In this document: positions 41,170-49,030 of the stretch, piece after piece
Position numbering within the stretch: the first letter of the stretch is position 1
How the letters are laid out: each line of letters opens with the position of its first letter
Assembly (NCBI GenBank): GCA_004293365.1
Contig: RDYN01000030.1
Location: 1-64,000, forward strand
DNA from: Oscillatoriales cyanobacterium
GTDB lineage: Bacteria > Cyanobacteriota > Cyanobacteriia > Cyanobacteriales > Microcoleaceae
Length of the DNA stretch: 64,000 bases
Reading direction: 5' to 3'
Notes under the pieces: model-generated
Database searches by the model: none
Seen by the model: only the letters and a program-made list of their open reading frames with translations
Told to the model about the DNA's origin: nothing
Translations under genes and position numbers: made by a program

Positions 41170-41355
41170 ATGGATGAAAACAAGACTGTGGCTATTAGAG
41201 TAGAAATGCCACCCGATCTGCGGAACCGATTTAAGTCAGCCGTCGCTAGGGAAGGTAAAAATATGAGGGATGTTTTGCTTGAATTTATGGAGGAATACGT
41301 CAATCAGGCTGAGCAACCCAAAATAACAGCCAGTCAAAACCCAAACAACACATAG
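41170..41355 (+). CDS. Arc/ribbon-helix-helix small protein
   Basis: A 61-residue protein, KTVAIRVEMPPDLRNRFKSA followed by VAREGKNMRDVLLEFMEEYV, which is the strand-helix-helix order of ribbon-helix-helix DNA-binding proteins (ParG/CopG-like). The C-terminus is a short polar tail. It stands 75 bp before the third copy of the two-gene module and may regulate it. Start ATG 41170 lies in GTATGGATG. Confidence 0.75.
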   Translation: MDENKTVAIRVEMPPDLRNRFKSAVAREGKNMRDVLLEFMEEYVNQAEQPKITASQNPNNT

Positions 41356-41430
41356 CTGCTGCGTGCAGAAGTGGTGCGATCGCATACAGGGCAAAACATT
41401 GTAGTTTTTAAACTGTAAGGGAACAGAGCA

Positions 41431-41634
41431 GTGAGGAGCGATCGCCTACCGAACCCAAAACCAGAAAACGTCCACTATGTCACAAACCCCGAACTCTGTG
41501 AAAAGATGGGCGAAAAATACAACTGGCGGTTAAAAGAAATCCGAGTCAGCCGCAACAGCCCTCCTGATGTGGCCTGCGTGTTTGATGGAGAACAAACCTC
41601 GTTTCAGGATACATGGCAAGATTACCAAGATTAA
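41431..41634 (+). CDS. Small Cys-containing protein of the paired module, copy 3
   Basis: A 67-residue protein starting at GTG, with a TAAGGGA ribosome site. It keeps ELCEKMGEKYNWRLKEI and ACVFDGEQTSFQ, aligned with the CC..M...YGW.LK and DCVF(D/E)G...F pattern of the genes at 16056 and 23645, but has one cysteine where they have two and lacks the RHAA motif. It is the most diverged copy. Separated from its partner by 16 bp instead of the eight-base overlap. Confidence 0.7.
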   Translation: MRSDRLPNPKPENVHYVTNPELCEKMGEKYNWRLKEIRVSRNSPPDVACVFDGEQTSFQDTWQDYQD

Positions 41635-41650
41635 AGCAAAGGGAGGAAAG

Positions 41651-42025
41651 ATGGCCAAAAAAATCTGGATTGTCTACAAAGCCGAAACCATGAGTGCTCC
41701 CGGTTGGGAAGAACGCCAGCTTATGCCGAGGGGCGGTTTAACTGATATTCTGTGGGAAAACTGGAGTTGGGAAGAAAACCCAATTCTTCCCCAGCCTGGA
41801 GACAGAACCCGCGACTACGACAATCTATCCGACTCCGGTAATGGAGTAACTCACGGGAAAGATGGAGATTGGATAGTTACTGGCGTTCACCAGTTTTCTT
41901 CCTTTGATACTGACTTGCGAATTGTGCTGTGCTACTGTTCTTTCCAACCGATTACTTCTGATTGGGAAGCGCTGCAACCGGGTGAGTCTGTGAATCAGAT
42001 GTTGGCAACTGTCGAGCAATATTGA
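41651..42025 (+). CDS. Large protein of the paired CYC module, copy 3 (unknown function)
   Basis: A 124-residue, shortened relative of the genes at 15548 and 23185. It has KKIWIVYKAE, APGWEERQL, LTDILWENW, PILPQPGDR, GDWIVTGVHQF and IVLCYCSFQPI, but lacks the SFGG...YE.WL and QPAEV C-terminal segment. Start ATG 41651 is directly after a GGGAGGAAAG ribosome site. The conserved core therefore ends soon after the CYC strand. Function unknown. Confidence 0.78.
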   Translation: MAKKIWIVYKAETMSAPGWEERQLMPRGGLTDILWENWSWEENPILPQPGDRTRDYDNLSDSGNGVTHGKDGDWIVTGVHQFSSFDTDLRIVLCYCSFQPITSDWEALQPGESVNQMLATVEQY

Positions 42026-42089
42026 GTTGATAAAAGTTCGATCGCGTCTGGAGTAATTCAGACGCTTTGTTTGAATGTAAATATGTCCG

Positions 42090-42302
42090 CTACTCTTTCA
42101 CCACCTCAACCAAATCTTCCACCATCACGTCAAACGTCCGCGCCAACTTTAGCAAGCACGTAAAATCAACCATTGCCATCCCCGGAGAACGCGAATAGGT
42201 TGTGAGAGTGCTGTATATCACTCCCGATCGATCCGAAACTTCTTTCAACGTCCAACCCTTCTCGGCCGCAAATTCTCTCACCCGCAATCTAATTAAGCCC
42301 AT
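42090..42302 (-). CDS. Small HTH regulator, tandem copy A
   Basis: A 70-residue Cro/CI-type DNA-binding protein: MGLIRLRVREFAAEKGWTLK, EVSDRSGVIYSTLTTYSRSP, then LARTFDVMVEDLVEVVKE. ATG 42302 is preferred; a longer frame from 42386 would run into the sister gene. It is a tandem duplicate of the gene at 42355 (about 75% of residues agree). The upstream sequence (AGATTTAGTTTTTAAG) is duplicated as well. Confidence 0.8.
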   Translation of the reverse strand: MGLIRLRVREFAAEKGWTLKEVSDRSGVIYSTLTTYSRSPGMAMVDFTCLLKLARTFDVMVEDLVEVVKE

Positions 42303-42354
42303 TGACAGAAAACCAGATTTAGTTTTTAAGGATTTTATCGTAAAGGTCGATCGA

Positions 42355-42567
42355 CTATTCCTGCACAATGTCGTACAAATCTTCAATCATCACATCGAAT
42401 GTTCTGGCTAACTTGTGCAAAGCCGTTACGTCAATCGTTGCTAATCCGGGCGATCGCGCGTAGGTTCTCAGGGAACTGTACACCACTCCAGAGCGATCGG
42501 ACACTTCTTTGAGCGTCCAACCCTTCTCGTCCGCAAATTCTCGAATCCGCAATCTAATTAAACCCAT
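42355..42567 (-). CDS. Small HTH regulator, tandem copy B
   Basis: A 70-residue helix-turn-helix protein: MGLIRLRIREFADEKGWTLK, EVSDRSGVVYSSLRTYARSP, LARTFDVMIEDLYDIVQE. Duplicate of the gene at 42090. Both resemble single-domain XRE proteins that usually bind as dimers, so heterodimers are possible. ATG 42567 is chosen over a TTG two codons earlier. Confidence 0.8.
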   Translation of the reverse strand: MGLIRLRIREFADEKGWTLKEVSDRSGVVYSSLRTYARSPGLATIDVTALHKLARTFDVMIEDLYDIVQE

Positions 42568-42719
42568 TGACAAACAACTAGATTTAGTTTACGATAATTT
42601 TGTTGTAAAAAGCGATCGCCCCAACGTCTGGAAAACTGAAAGACGATCGCCTGTTCAAATCAAATTCTTGCTTTCAAGGAGGTCAACTACCCGCTTTCCG
42701 AGAGTTCAAACACCCGTAA

Positions 42720-42769
42720 ACGACAGGTCAACTACTCATCTCAAACGACAGGTCAACTACTCATCTCAA
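42720..42769. repeat. Two 25-bp direct repeats
   Basis: ACGACAGGTCAACTACTCAT + CTCAA occurs at 42720-42744 and again at 42745-42769; a further AGGTCAACTAC stands at 42679. The repeats lie just before the gene at 42783 and could be protein-binding iterons. Confidence 0.8.
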
Positions 42770-42782
42770 ACAATTACAGACT

Positions 42783-43226
42783 ATGTTAGCAAACTTTTCG
42801 CGGAAATCAACCCCCGTTCATCCCTTGAGTCGGTTTGCGACTAAAGAGTCGATCGCGCGTCTCCTCAAAATCAAGGTAGAACAAATATATCGCATCGAGC
42901 GGTGGCGGCACATCCTTTACGTGCACGCCCAAGGAATGAGTCGCTTTGTCAGCTACGCCGACTTACCGCCAATTTTGGGAGTAGAATCGCCCAAAGGTTT
43001 AGATTTTGGTTACTGGAAGCGGCGGATGGCCAGCAAGAAAGAGAGAAATGCACCGGATTTTTGGGTGGATTTCTATGCACAGAAATTTCATCAAGCTGTA
43101 TCGGTTCCTGAATTGTTCGACTGGGGGCGATTGGTGGGAGTGATTAAATTTATGTTGCCGCAAATCGCCGTTGAGTCGCTGCGGAATGTTTACGCCCAGG
43201 AAAAATACGTGCTGGAACATTTCTAA
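42783..43226 (+). CDS. Hypothetical protein
   Basis: A 147-residue basic protein. RFATKESIARLLKIKVEQIY looks like a helix-turn-helix, followed by RIERWRHILYVHAQGMSRFVSY, so DNA binding is plausible. The C-terminal half (FWVDFYAQKFHQAVSVPELF) is helical and unfamiliar. Start ATG 42783 follows directly the two 25-bp direct repeats at 42720-42769. No family name can be given. Confidence 0.6.
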   Translation: MLANFSRKSTPVHPLSRFATKESIARLLKIKVEQIYRIERWRHILYVHAQGMSRFVSYADLPPILGVESPKGLDFGYWKRRMASKKERNAPDFWVDFYAQKFHQAVSVPELFDWGRLVGVIKFMLPQIAVESLRNVYAQEKYVLEHF

Positions 43227-43317
43227 TTTGTAGCACAACACTTCAGACTCGGGCGATCGCTAAAATATAATTGGACTACCTACAATATGCCTCCAAAACA
43301 AGCAAAGGAAAAAAACA

Positions 43318-43629
43318 ATGACAACTGAACGCTGGACAGACGCAATGATCGATAATTTGGCTTCCACTGTTGAGGATTTGTCTTCCACAGTTGAGGATTT
43401 GTCTTCCACAGTAGATCGAACGACTCAGAATATCGAACAAACTAACCGCAATGTCGATATGCTTGTAGGTGCTGTTAATGCTCTTTTAGAAAGAGACAGT
43501 CAACGGGACGAAGAAATGCGGCGGCGGAATGAGGATTTTCAACAGTACAAATTAGAAAACGACCAGAGATTTAATACCCTGCTCGAAGAAGTCAGATTTT
43601 TAATCAGAAAACTGGGAGAAAATCAATAA
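43318..43629 (+). CDS. Small coiled-coil protein
   Basis: A 103-residue hydrophilic protein that is coiled coil for most of its length. VEDLSST is repeated twice exactly, then once in part, encoded by a 21-bp tandem DNA repeat at 43366-43410. An AAGGAAAA ribosome site lies before the ATG. Small coiled-coil proteins of this sort occur next to Uma2 genes in cyanobacteria; here a Uma2 gene follows by 126 bp. Function unknown. Confidence 0.65.
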   Translation: MTTERWTDAMIDNLASTVEDLSSTVEDLSSTVDRTTQNIEQTNRNVDMLVGAVNALLERDSQRDEEMRRRNEDFQQYKLENDQRFNTLLEEVRFLIRKLGENQ

Positions 43630-43755
43630 GATATACTTTGTAGAGTTCGCACTCCGCGCCTTACCTGTAGCAATATCTGTTCAAATCATCCCCACAATTC
43701 CCACGGCATCAGCGATAATAGTATCAGCTAACTATCGAAAATCGAGGCAACACCT

Positions 43756-44340
43756 ATGCTCGCGACTACCAGCGAATTACCCAAAATCGAGGAAACTGCT
43801 CTGCTCGCGACTGCCACCGTACAGGATAATCTTACCATAGAAGACTTCATGGCTAATCCGCCCAAGAATATGGAATGGGTGGACGGACAACTCGTCGAGA
43901 AAAATGGAGTTACGGTCAAACATAGTAAAATTCAATCGAGGTTGAGTTTTACTTGGGCAAATTACATGATTTTCAGCAAACAGGGAGGTGAAGCTTATAT
44001 TTCACCACCTTGCCGCACAAATCGACAAGTTCGCCGCCCCGATGTAGCTTATCTAACACCCGAATTAGTCGCACAATTCGGTGATGTTCCAACTTTGCCA
44101 CAAAGTTTTCCTTTAATTGCCGAGATAATTTCACCCACAGATATTGCTGAAGATGTATTTCTCAAAGCACAGGAATATTTAGCATCTAGCTGTCAGGAAG
44201 TGTGGCTGGTTTTCCCGGAAAGTCATTTAGTATTCGCGGTGACACAAAATCAAATCTTGGGATTTCGAGCGGGCGAAACAGTTAGCACTCAACAAATTCT
44301 CGCAGGTTTTACCATTGCCGTCGATGAATTGTTAGCTTAA
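43756..44340 (+). CDS. Uma2 family endonuclease-like protein
   Basis: A 194-residue Uma2 (DUF820) protein: LTIEDFMANPPKNMEWVDGQ, GVTVKHSKIQSRLSF, RRPDVAYLTPELV, PLIAEIISPTDIAEDVFLKA and SCQEVWLVFPESH. It is a close paralogue of the gene at 46151. The N-terminus contains an in-frame 45-bp tandem duplication (43738-43827) that repeats KIE(A/E)T..LLAT-like residues and includes the start codon, so the second copy (CTG in place of ATG) may mark the ancestral start. Confidence 0.85.
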   Translation: MLATTSELPKIEETALLATATVQDNLTIEDFMANPPKNMEWVDGQLVEKNGVTVKHSKIQSRLSFTWANYMIFSKQGGEAYISPPCRTNRQVRRPDVAYLTPELVAQFGDVPTLPQSFPLIAEIISPTDIAEDVFLKAQEYLASSCQEVWLVFPESHLVFAVTQNQILGFRAGETVSTQQILAGFTIAVDELLA

Positions 44341-44695
44341 AATATTAAATTATTAGACAAATGATTCTTTGAGTCCGTGCACCATCCGGACTTGGTTTGT
44401 CGAGCATGGGAATTATCTTGTCCGAAAATTATTATTCTGCGCGCATTCTCAAATCAAATTGCTACAATATTTTTAACATGACTTACTCATTCAGGCCAAA
44501 GAAACCGGGTTTTTTACCTAATCTGTCGATTACAATCTAGGATTTTCGTAAAAACCCAGTTTCTGACTGCGCGAAGGCCAAAGAAACCGGGTTTTTTACC
44601 GAATTTGTCGATTACCATCAAGGATTTGCGTAAAAACCCGGTTTCTGACTACCCCTCCGTAAGTCCTATTTAGTAATAATTCGGAGCAAATCGCC
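44341..44695. other. Gap with two AAACCGGGTTTTT hairpins
   Basis: Apart from the two hairpins at 44494-44566 and 44576-44648 nothing is recognised. The downstream end is the leader of the GTPase gene. Confidence 0.5.
44494..44648. repeat. Two tandem hairpins of the AGAAACCGGGTTTTTTACC family
   Basis: Each unit has GGCCAAAGAAACCGGGTTTT ... AATCTGTCGATTAC ... GTAAAAACCCGGTTTCTGAC, with the ends able to pair. A third copy is at 55610-55677. Confidence 0.85.
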
Positions 44696-45877
44696 ATGTC
44701 AGACGACTTTTCCCTCGACGACCTTTTAAATAGAAGTTACGATGCGTTCAAAGACGCAGAAAATGATGTGGGACAGTGCAATGTTTTAGTCATCGGCAAA
44801 ACCGGAGTAGGCAAAAGTACCCTGATCAATTCGGTTTTTCGCCAGCGCTTAGCAGAAACCGGAGTCGGCCGTCCCGTCACTCACGGCATCCGCCAATATA
44901 CCAAACCGAATTGTCCAATTACAGTCTACGATACTCCCGGACTCGAACTCAATGCCGAACAAATTAAAGTTATTCAGCTCAACGTTGCTAAACTAATTGA
45001 AGACCAAAGACTGCTGCACCCCAAAGAACACATTCACGTCATCTGGTACTGCATCAATCACAGCGCCAATAGAATAGAATCTGTGGAGGAAAGCTGGCTA
45101 AAAGAAATGGAAGTCAAAGAGGTATCAGTTCTTTTAGTGCTGACTCAGACGACATCTAAAAAGCCGAGCGAGTTTTTCAAGCAACTGGAACACATGAATT
45201 TGCCAGTCAGTCAAATCATCCCCGTCATGGCTGAACCGGAAGAAATTGATGAGGATTATACAGTAAAATCTCACGGTTTAGACAAGTTGGTAGATGCAAC
45301 TTTTCAATTGCTGCCGGAAGTAGCGAAAAAAGCCTTTGTTAAAGAACAAATTGCCAATATTGGACTCAAATCTGATATGGCATTTAAGTATTTAAGTGCC
45401 TATGTTGCCGGTTCTGCGATTATCGGTGCAACTCCTGTGCCGTTTGCTGATGCGCCAATTTTGATGACGATGCAAACGGCAATGATTGCTAATATTACTG
45501 TGATTTTTGGAATGCCATTTGATAAGGGATTTATCTCGGCGATGCTATCTGCTATTAGCGGTGCTGGTGGGGTAACTGCTGTTGGTAGAAGTATTGTGAC
45601 TAATTTGATTAAAATGATTCCGGGTGCGGGTACAATTGTCGGTGGTGCTATCTCCGGTGCAACGGCGGCTACTCTGACGCTGGCTCTTGGTTTGGCTTAT
45701 ATTGAAGTGCTAAAAGTTTATATGAAAGCTCAAGTTAATGGTGAACAGCTTTCTTTACAGCAGTTGACTAAGATGTTTGTGGATTTGTACAAGGATTATG
45801 CGTCGTCGGGGCGTAAAACTTTGAAGGATGAGAAGCAGAATCAACCACAGCCACCGAATCAAATTAATATTGAGTAG
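44696..45877 (+). CDS. Era-like GTPase with DUF697-type membrane domain
   Basis: A 393-residue GTPase. G1 is GKTGVGKST at 34-42, G3 is YDTPGLE, and G4 may be LTQT in VLLVLTQTTSKK (TKxD not conserved). From about residue 235 the C-terminal half is hydrophobic and glycine-rich (GSAIIGATPVPFADAPILMT, AGGVTAVGRSIVTNLIKMIPGAGTIVGG), as in DUF697 domains of the YcjF type. That implies membrane association. Role unknown; related GTPases occur in stress and defence contexts. Confidence 0.8.
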   Translation: MSDDFSLDDLLNRSYDAFKDAENDVGQCNVLVIGKTGVGKSTLINSVFRQRLAETGVGRPVTHGIRQYTKPNCPITVYDTPGLELNAEQIKVIQLNVAKLIEDQRLLHPKEHIHVIWYCINHSANRIESVEESWLKEMEVKEVSVLLVLTQTTSKKPSEFFKQLEHMNLPVSQIIPVMAEPEEIDEDYTVKSHGLDKLVDATFQLLPEVAKKAFVKEQIANIGLKSDMAFKYLSAYVAGSAIIGATPVPFADAPILMTMQTAMIANITVIFGMPFDKGFISAMLSAISGAGGVTAVGRSIVTNLIKMIPGAGTIVGGAISGATAATLTLALGLAYIEVLKVYMKAQVNGEQLSLQQLTKMFVDLYKDYASSGRKTLKDEKQNQPQPPNQINIE

Positions 45878-45879
45878 AT

Positions 45880-46008
45880 TGGGAATTGGGCATCGGGCAT
45901 CGGCCAAAGAGGGCATTGGGCATTGGGCATTGGGCATTGGGCATTGTTATTTTTTAGTTCCCATAACTCATTACCAATTACCCATTACCAATTATCCATT
46001 ACCAAAGA
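45880..46008. repeat. Tandem GGGCATT and ATTACCAATTACC arrays
   Basis: GGGCATC/GGGCATT heptamers (45889-45944) are followed by CATTACC/CAATTACC units. Non-coding short tandem repeats after the GTPase gene. Confidence 0.8.
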
Positions 46009-46150
46009 TTGATATATAGCCTTTCTCAGAAAGATGAGGTATGACTGACAGCTTATATAATCGCTTAAACTAAGAGGGCCCAAGCCCAACAACGTACCTT
46101 ATCTTTTTGAGAACCGCTATAATATTATTGAATTCTGCAAAAGGGAGTCA

Positions 46151-46696
46151 ATGGCTATGGTAATGACAGCCGTTTTATCAGAAAATGTTTCTCTAGAAGA
46201 CTTCATCGCTAGTCCGCCCGACGATATGGAATGGGTGGACGGGCAAATATCGGAGAAAAATGGCATGACAGTAAAACACAGTCGAATCCAATCTAGACTA
46301 GATTTTTCTTGGAGAAGTTACAAGATATCTAGCGGACAAGGGGGCGAAGTTTATACGGAAGTTCCTTGTCGCACTGACGGGCGAGTGCGCCGCCCTGATG
46401 TTGCTTATCTGACTGCTGAACTTGTTGCTGAATATGGCGATGTTCCTACTTTTCCTCAAAGTCCGCTGTTAATTGCTGAAATTGTTTCTCCTACTGATAT
46501 GGCGGAAGAGATTTTTTTGAAAGCAGAAGAGTATTTGGATTCTGGTTGTCTGGAAGTTTGGATTGTTTTTCCTGAAAGTCGCTGGATTATGATTGTGACT
46601 CAATCTCAAAAGTTGACTTTTAATCTGGGTTCTACAATCAGCACTCAGCTTGTGTTGGCTGGTTTTAGTGTTGCTGTTGATGAGTTGTTGGGTTGA
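46151..46696 (+). CDS. Uma2 family endonuclease-like protein
   Basis: A 181-residue Uma2 protein closely related to the gene at 43756: VSLEDFIASPPDDMEWVDGQ, GMTVKHSRIQSRLDF, RRPDVAYLTAELV, LLIAEIVSPTDMAEEIFLKA, CLEVWIVFPESRW. The two probably arose by duplication and now flank the GTPase. It has the normal short N-terminus without the duplication. An AAAAGGGAG ribosome site stands before the ATG. Confidence 0.85.
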   Translation: MAMVMTAVLSENVSLEDFIASPPDDMEWVDGQISEKNGMTVKHSRIQSRLDFSWRSYKISSGQGGEVYTEVPCRTDGRVRRPDVAYLTAELVAEYGDVPTFPQSPLLIAEIVSPTDMAEEIFLKAEEYLDSGCLEVWIVFPESRWIMIVTQSQKLTFNLGSTISTQLVLAGFSVAVDELLG

Positions 46697-46770
46697 TGGC
46701 AAATATTATATGATTTATAAAAAGCTGCTATCCAAAATAAGTATTGTTTTTGTCTCCACCCTTGTATATA

Positions 46771-46831
46771 AGGTGCGTCGCTATGAGATTATCGAGATTA
46801 TTTAGGGATTTTATCTTAGCGACACACCCTA
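46771..46831. repeat. AGGTGCGTCGCTA hairpin element
   Basis: AGGTGCGTCGCTATGAGAT pairs loosely with TTAGCGACACACCCT. Same family as 35279 and 46952. Confidence 0.7.
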
Positions 46832-46951
46832 CAATTACTACTTTGATTGATAGAAAGACCGCAGATAAAAGCCGATAAATACAGGCAAGCGCAGATATTT
46901 TTAAGATAGCCAAGCTTGGGAATGGAATGCAAGTCGTCTATTGAATAACCC

Positions 46952-47013
46952 AGGTGCGTCGCTAGGAGATGGTCGATATTTAGTTAGAGATTGTTTATGG
47001 CGACGCACCCTAG
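46952..47013. repeat. AGGTGCGTCGCTA hairpin element
   Basis: AGGTGCGTCGCTAGGAGAT faces TATGGCGACGCACCCTAGG. Second copy within 200 bp. Confidence 0.75.
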
Positions 47014-47233
47014 GACTGGACGGTTTGGACAAGAAATCATTAAAAAAATCTAATATTTCGCGGCTAACTGCTTGACAAGATGGCTTTTTATTGCATTATT
47101 TTTTAAGAAAAATTACCAGCCACATAAAAAAATGTAAATTTGCACAAAGTCACTAATAGGGGTAAAATACTGATTGCTTTGTTTCCAAATCTACCGTAGA
47201 TTCGAATTGGGAATTAAAACCAATAATTGAAAT

Positions 47234-47551
47234 ATGTCTCAAACTTACACTGTTGAATTACTCCACCAAGGCAGCACTTATACCGTAGAAGTACCGGAAG
47301 ATCAACCAATTCTGCAAACTGCGATCGCTGCGGGGATTGATTTGCCCAACTCTTGCAATTCGGGGGTTTGTACTACTTGCGCTGCTAAGGTGGTTGAGGG
47401 TCAACTCAAGCAGGTTGATTGCATGGGGGTTAGTCCCGAACTTCAGGCTGAAGGTTATGTGTTGCTTTGCGTTTCTTTTCCCCGATCGAATTTGAAGATA
47501 GAAACCGAAAAAGAAGACATTGTTTACGATCGCCAGTTCGGTAAATCCTAG
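47234..47551 (+). CDS. 2Fe-2S plant-type ferredoxin with C-terminal extension
   Basis: A 105-residue electron carrier. The cluster ligands are Cys41, Cys46 and Cys49 in SCNSGVCTTCA, and Cys79 in GYVLLCVSFP. It lacks the usual RAGAC loop sequence of photosynthetic PetF and has an extra KEDIVYDRQFGKS tail, so it is a minor isoform rather than the main photosystem I partner. One additional cysteine (Cys63) lies in QVDCMG. It stands before, but 50 bp apart from, the small gene at 47605. Confidence 0.9.
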   Translation: MSQTYTVELLHQGSTYTVEVPEDQPILQTAIAAGIDLPNSCNSGVCTTCAAKVVEGQLKQVDCMGVSPELQAEGYVLLCVSFPRSNLKIETEKEDIVYDRQFGKS

Positions 47552-47604
47552 GACTAAGCTAAAATTTACGTAAGTACCTAAGTACCGATCGCGGTAAAAC
47601 CACT

Positions 47605-47808
47605 ATGGCTCGCCCTATGACCACCCATTTTATTTCCGCAGAAGTTGACCTCCGCGACACCGCCGAAGAACTCCACTCAGCTATTGAAATTGAACTGCAA
47701 AAGCACGGCGAACCCCTGCGCTGGGCCGTCACAGATGTGGATGTCGATCGCCAAAAAGCTCTGGTAGAAGGCTACGTGCTCGTGGAAGCATCCCCGGTAG
47801 CAGCGTGA
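47605..47808 (+). CDS. Small conserved protein coupled to the DUF3326 gene
   Basis: A 67-residue protein (MTTHFISAEVDLRDTAEELH, then WAVTDVDVDRQKALVEGYVL). It ends within the start codon of the next gene (GTGA overlap of four bases), which indicates translational coupling. No family recognised; the alpha-beta pattern suggests a compact soluble domain. ATG 47605 is preferred; a second ATG lies five codons later. Confidence 0.7.
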   Translation: MARPMTTHFISAEVDLRDTAEELHSAIEIELQKHGEPLRWAVTDVDVDRQKALVEGYVLVEASPVAA

Positions 47809-48998
47809 ACCCCCGCCCTTTGACAGTGGTTTTGATAGTCCCCACAGGCGTTGGAGCCTCGATCGGTGGGTTTGCAGGGGATGCGCTACCTGTGGCTAGG
47901 GCGATCGCCCAAATCTCCGACACCCTGATCACTCACCCCAATGTCCTCAACGGCGCTCAACTTTATTGGCCGATACCAAACGCCCTCTACGTCGAAGGTT
48001 ACGCCCTTGACAAATTTGCCGCCGGATGCTGGGGCCTGCAACCGGTACATCAAAATCGCATCGGCTTAATCATGGATTGCGCGATCGAACCCGAGTTACA
48101 ATTGCGCCACTTGCAAGCCGTTGATGCTGCTAGAGCTACATTGGGTTTGAAGGTAACTGATTGTATTTTGACCGATCGCCCTTTGCAAGTAGAATTACGC
48201 ATTTCTGAATCAGGGGCATCCTGGGGGACGATCGGCAATCCCGACAGTTTACTGCGCGCCGCCGACAAATTGATCGCACAAGCCAAAGTCCAGGCGATCG
48301 CAGTTGTCGCCAGATTTCCCGACGATGAAGGTAGCATCGCCCTGGAAAACTACCGCCGCGGTAAAGGAGTTGACCCCCTCGCAGGCGCGGAAGCAGTCAT
48401 CAGTCACCTCATCGTCAGAACGTTTAAAATCCCCTGCGCCCACGCCCCCGCCCTGTCTGCGCTTCCCCTCGATCCGCACCTTTCCCCGCGATCGGCTGCG
48501 GAGGAAATCGGGTATACTTTTTTACCTTGCGTGCTCGCGGGGCTGAGCAAAGCACCGCAGTTTGTCACTCCTGCTGTGGGGGAGGCATCTTGCTTACCAC
48601 AGGTATTGGGCGGGCAAGATGCGCGCACCACAAAGGCATTGGGCGGGCAAGATGCCCACCCCACAAGAGAGAACTTCCATGCAAACAGGCGAGATTTCGA
48701 GTCCCAGGGTTTGTGGGCCGATCGAGTCGATGCGGTGGTAGTACCCGCCACAGCGTGCGGTGGCAGTGCTATTCTGAGTTTGAGCGGGCGATCGACAGTA
48801 CAAATCATCGCAGTGGGTGACAACAAAACTCAAATGCAAGCTTCCCCAGAAAAACTCGGAATCAAAGCTTTGCAGGTAAACTCGTATTTAGAGGCGATCG
48901 GCGTATTGGTCGCTTTGCGGGCCGGCATCAGTCCAGCTTCCTTGGGTGCAGACATCTCCTCCCTGCGGTGTTTGTCTGACTCCATTAAACAAATCTAA
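47805..48998 (+). CDS. DUF3326 domain protein with repeat-derived insertion
   Basis: A 397-residue cyanobacterial protein of the DUF3326 type, of unknown function. It starts with GTG; PTGVGASIGGFAGDALPVAR and LITHPNVLNGAQLYWPIPNA are well kept. VVPATACGGSAILSLSGR near the end resembles a nucleotide or phosphate loop. Between PAVGEASCLP and ANRRDFESQG an insertion of about 35 residues contains LGGQDARTT and LGGQDAHPT, encoded by a tandem GGGCGGGCAAGATGC repeat. The frame is maintained. Confidence 0.82.
   Translation: MNPRPLTVVLIVPTGVGASIGGFAGDALPVARAIAQISDTLITHPNVLNGAQLYWPIPNALYVEGYALDKFAAGCWGLQPVHQNRIGLIMDCAIEPELQLRHLQAVDAARATLGLKVTDCILTDRPLQVELRISESGASWGTIGNPDSLLRAADKLIAQAKVQAIAVVARFPDDEGSIALENYRRGKGVDPLAGAEAVISHLIVRTFKIPCAHAPALSALPLDPHLSPRSAAEEIGYTFLPCVLAGLSKAPQFVTPAVGEASCLPQVLGGQDARTTKALGGQDAHPTRENFHANRRDFESQGLWADRVDAVVVPATACGGSAILSLSGRSTVQIIAVGDNKTQMQASPEKLGIKALQVNSYLEAIGVLVALRAGISPASLGADISSLRCLSDSIKQI
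48575..48690. repeat. In-frame GGCATTGGGCGGGCAAGATGC repeat inside the DUF3326 gene
   Basis: GGCGGGCAAGATGC occurs at 48612 and again at 48648, with ACCACAA and CCCACAAG between, inside the open frame. The complementary word GCATCTTGCCCGCC is a dispersed repeat familiar from intergenic DNA of related cyanobacteria (not checked here). Confidence 0.75.
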
Positions 48999-49030
48999 CA
49001 ATCTAAAACCTAAAATATAAACTTGATTAA

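Larger units (their letters stand above)
46697..47233. other. Gap upstream of the ferredoxin gene
   Basis: Contains two hairpin elements of the GGTGCGTCGC family (46771-46831 and 46952-47013). The last 150 bp are AT-rich and likely hold the ferredoxin promoter, with no clear hexamers. Confidence 0.5.

Noticed and set aside
43756-46696. Uma2-GTPase-Uma2 as a composite mobile element
   Set aside because: The flanking genes are in direct orientation, but no terminal repeats or transposase are seen; simple duplication is enough.
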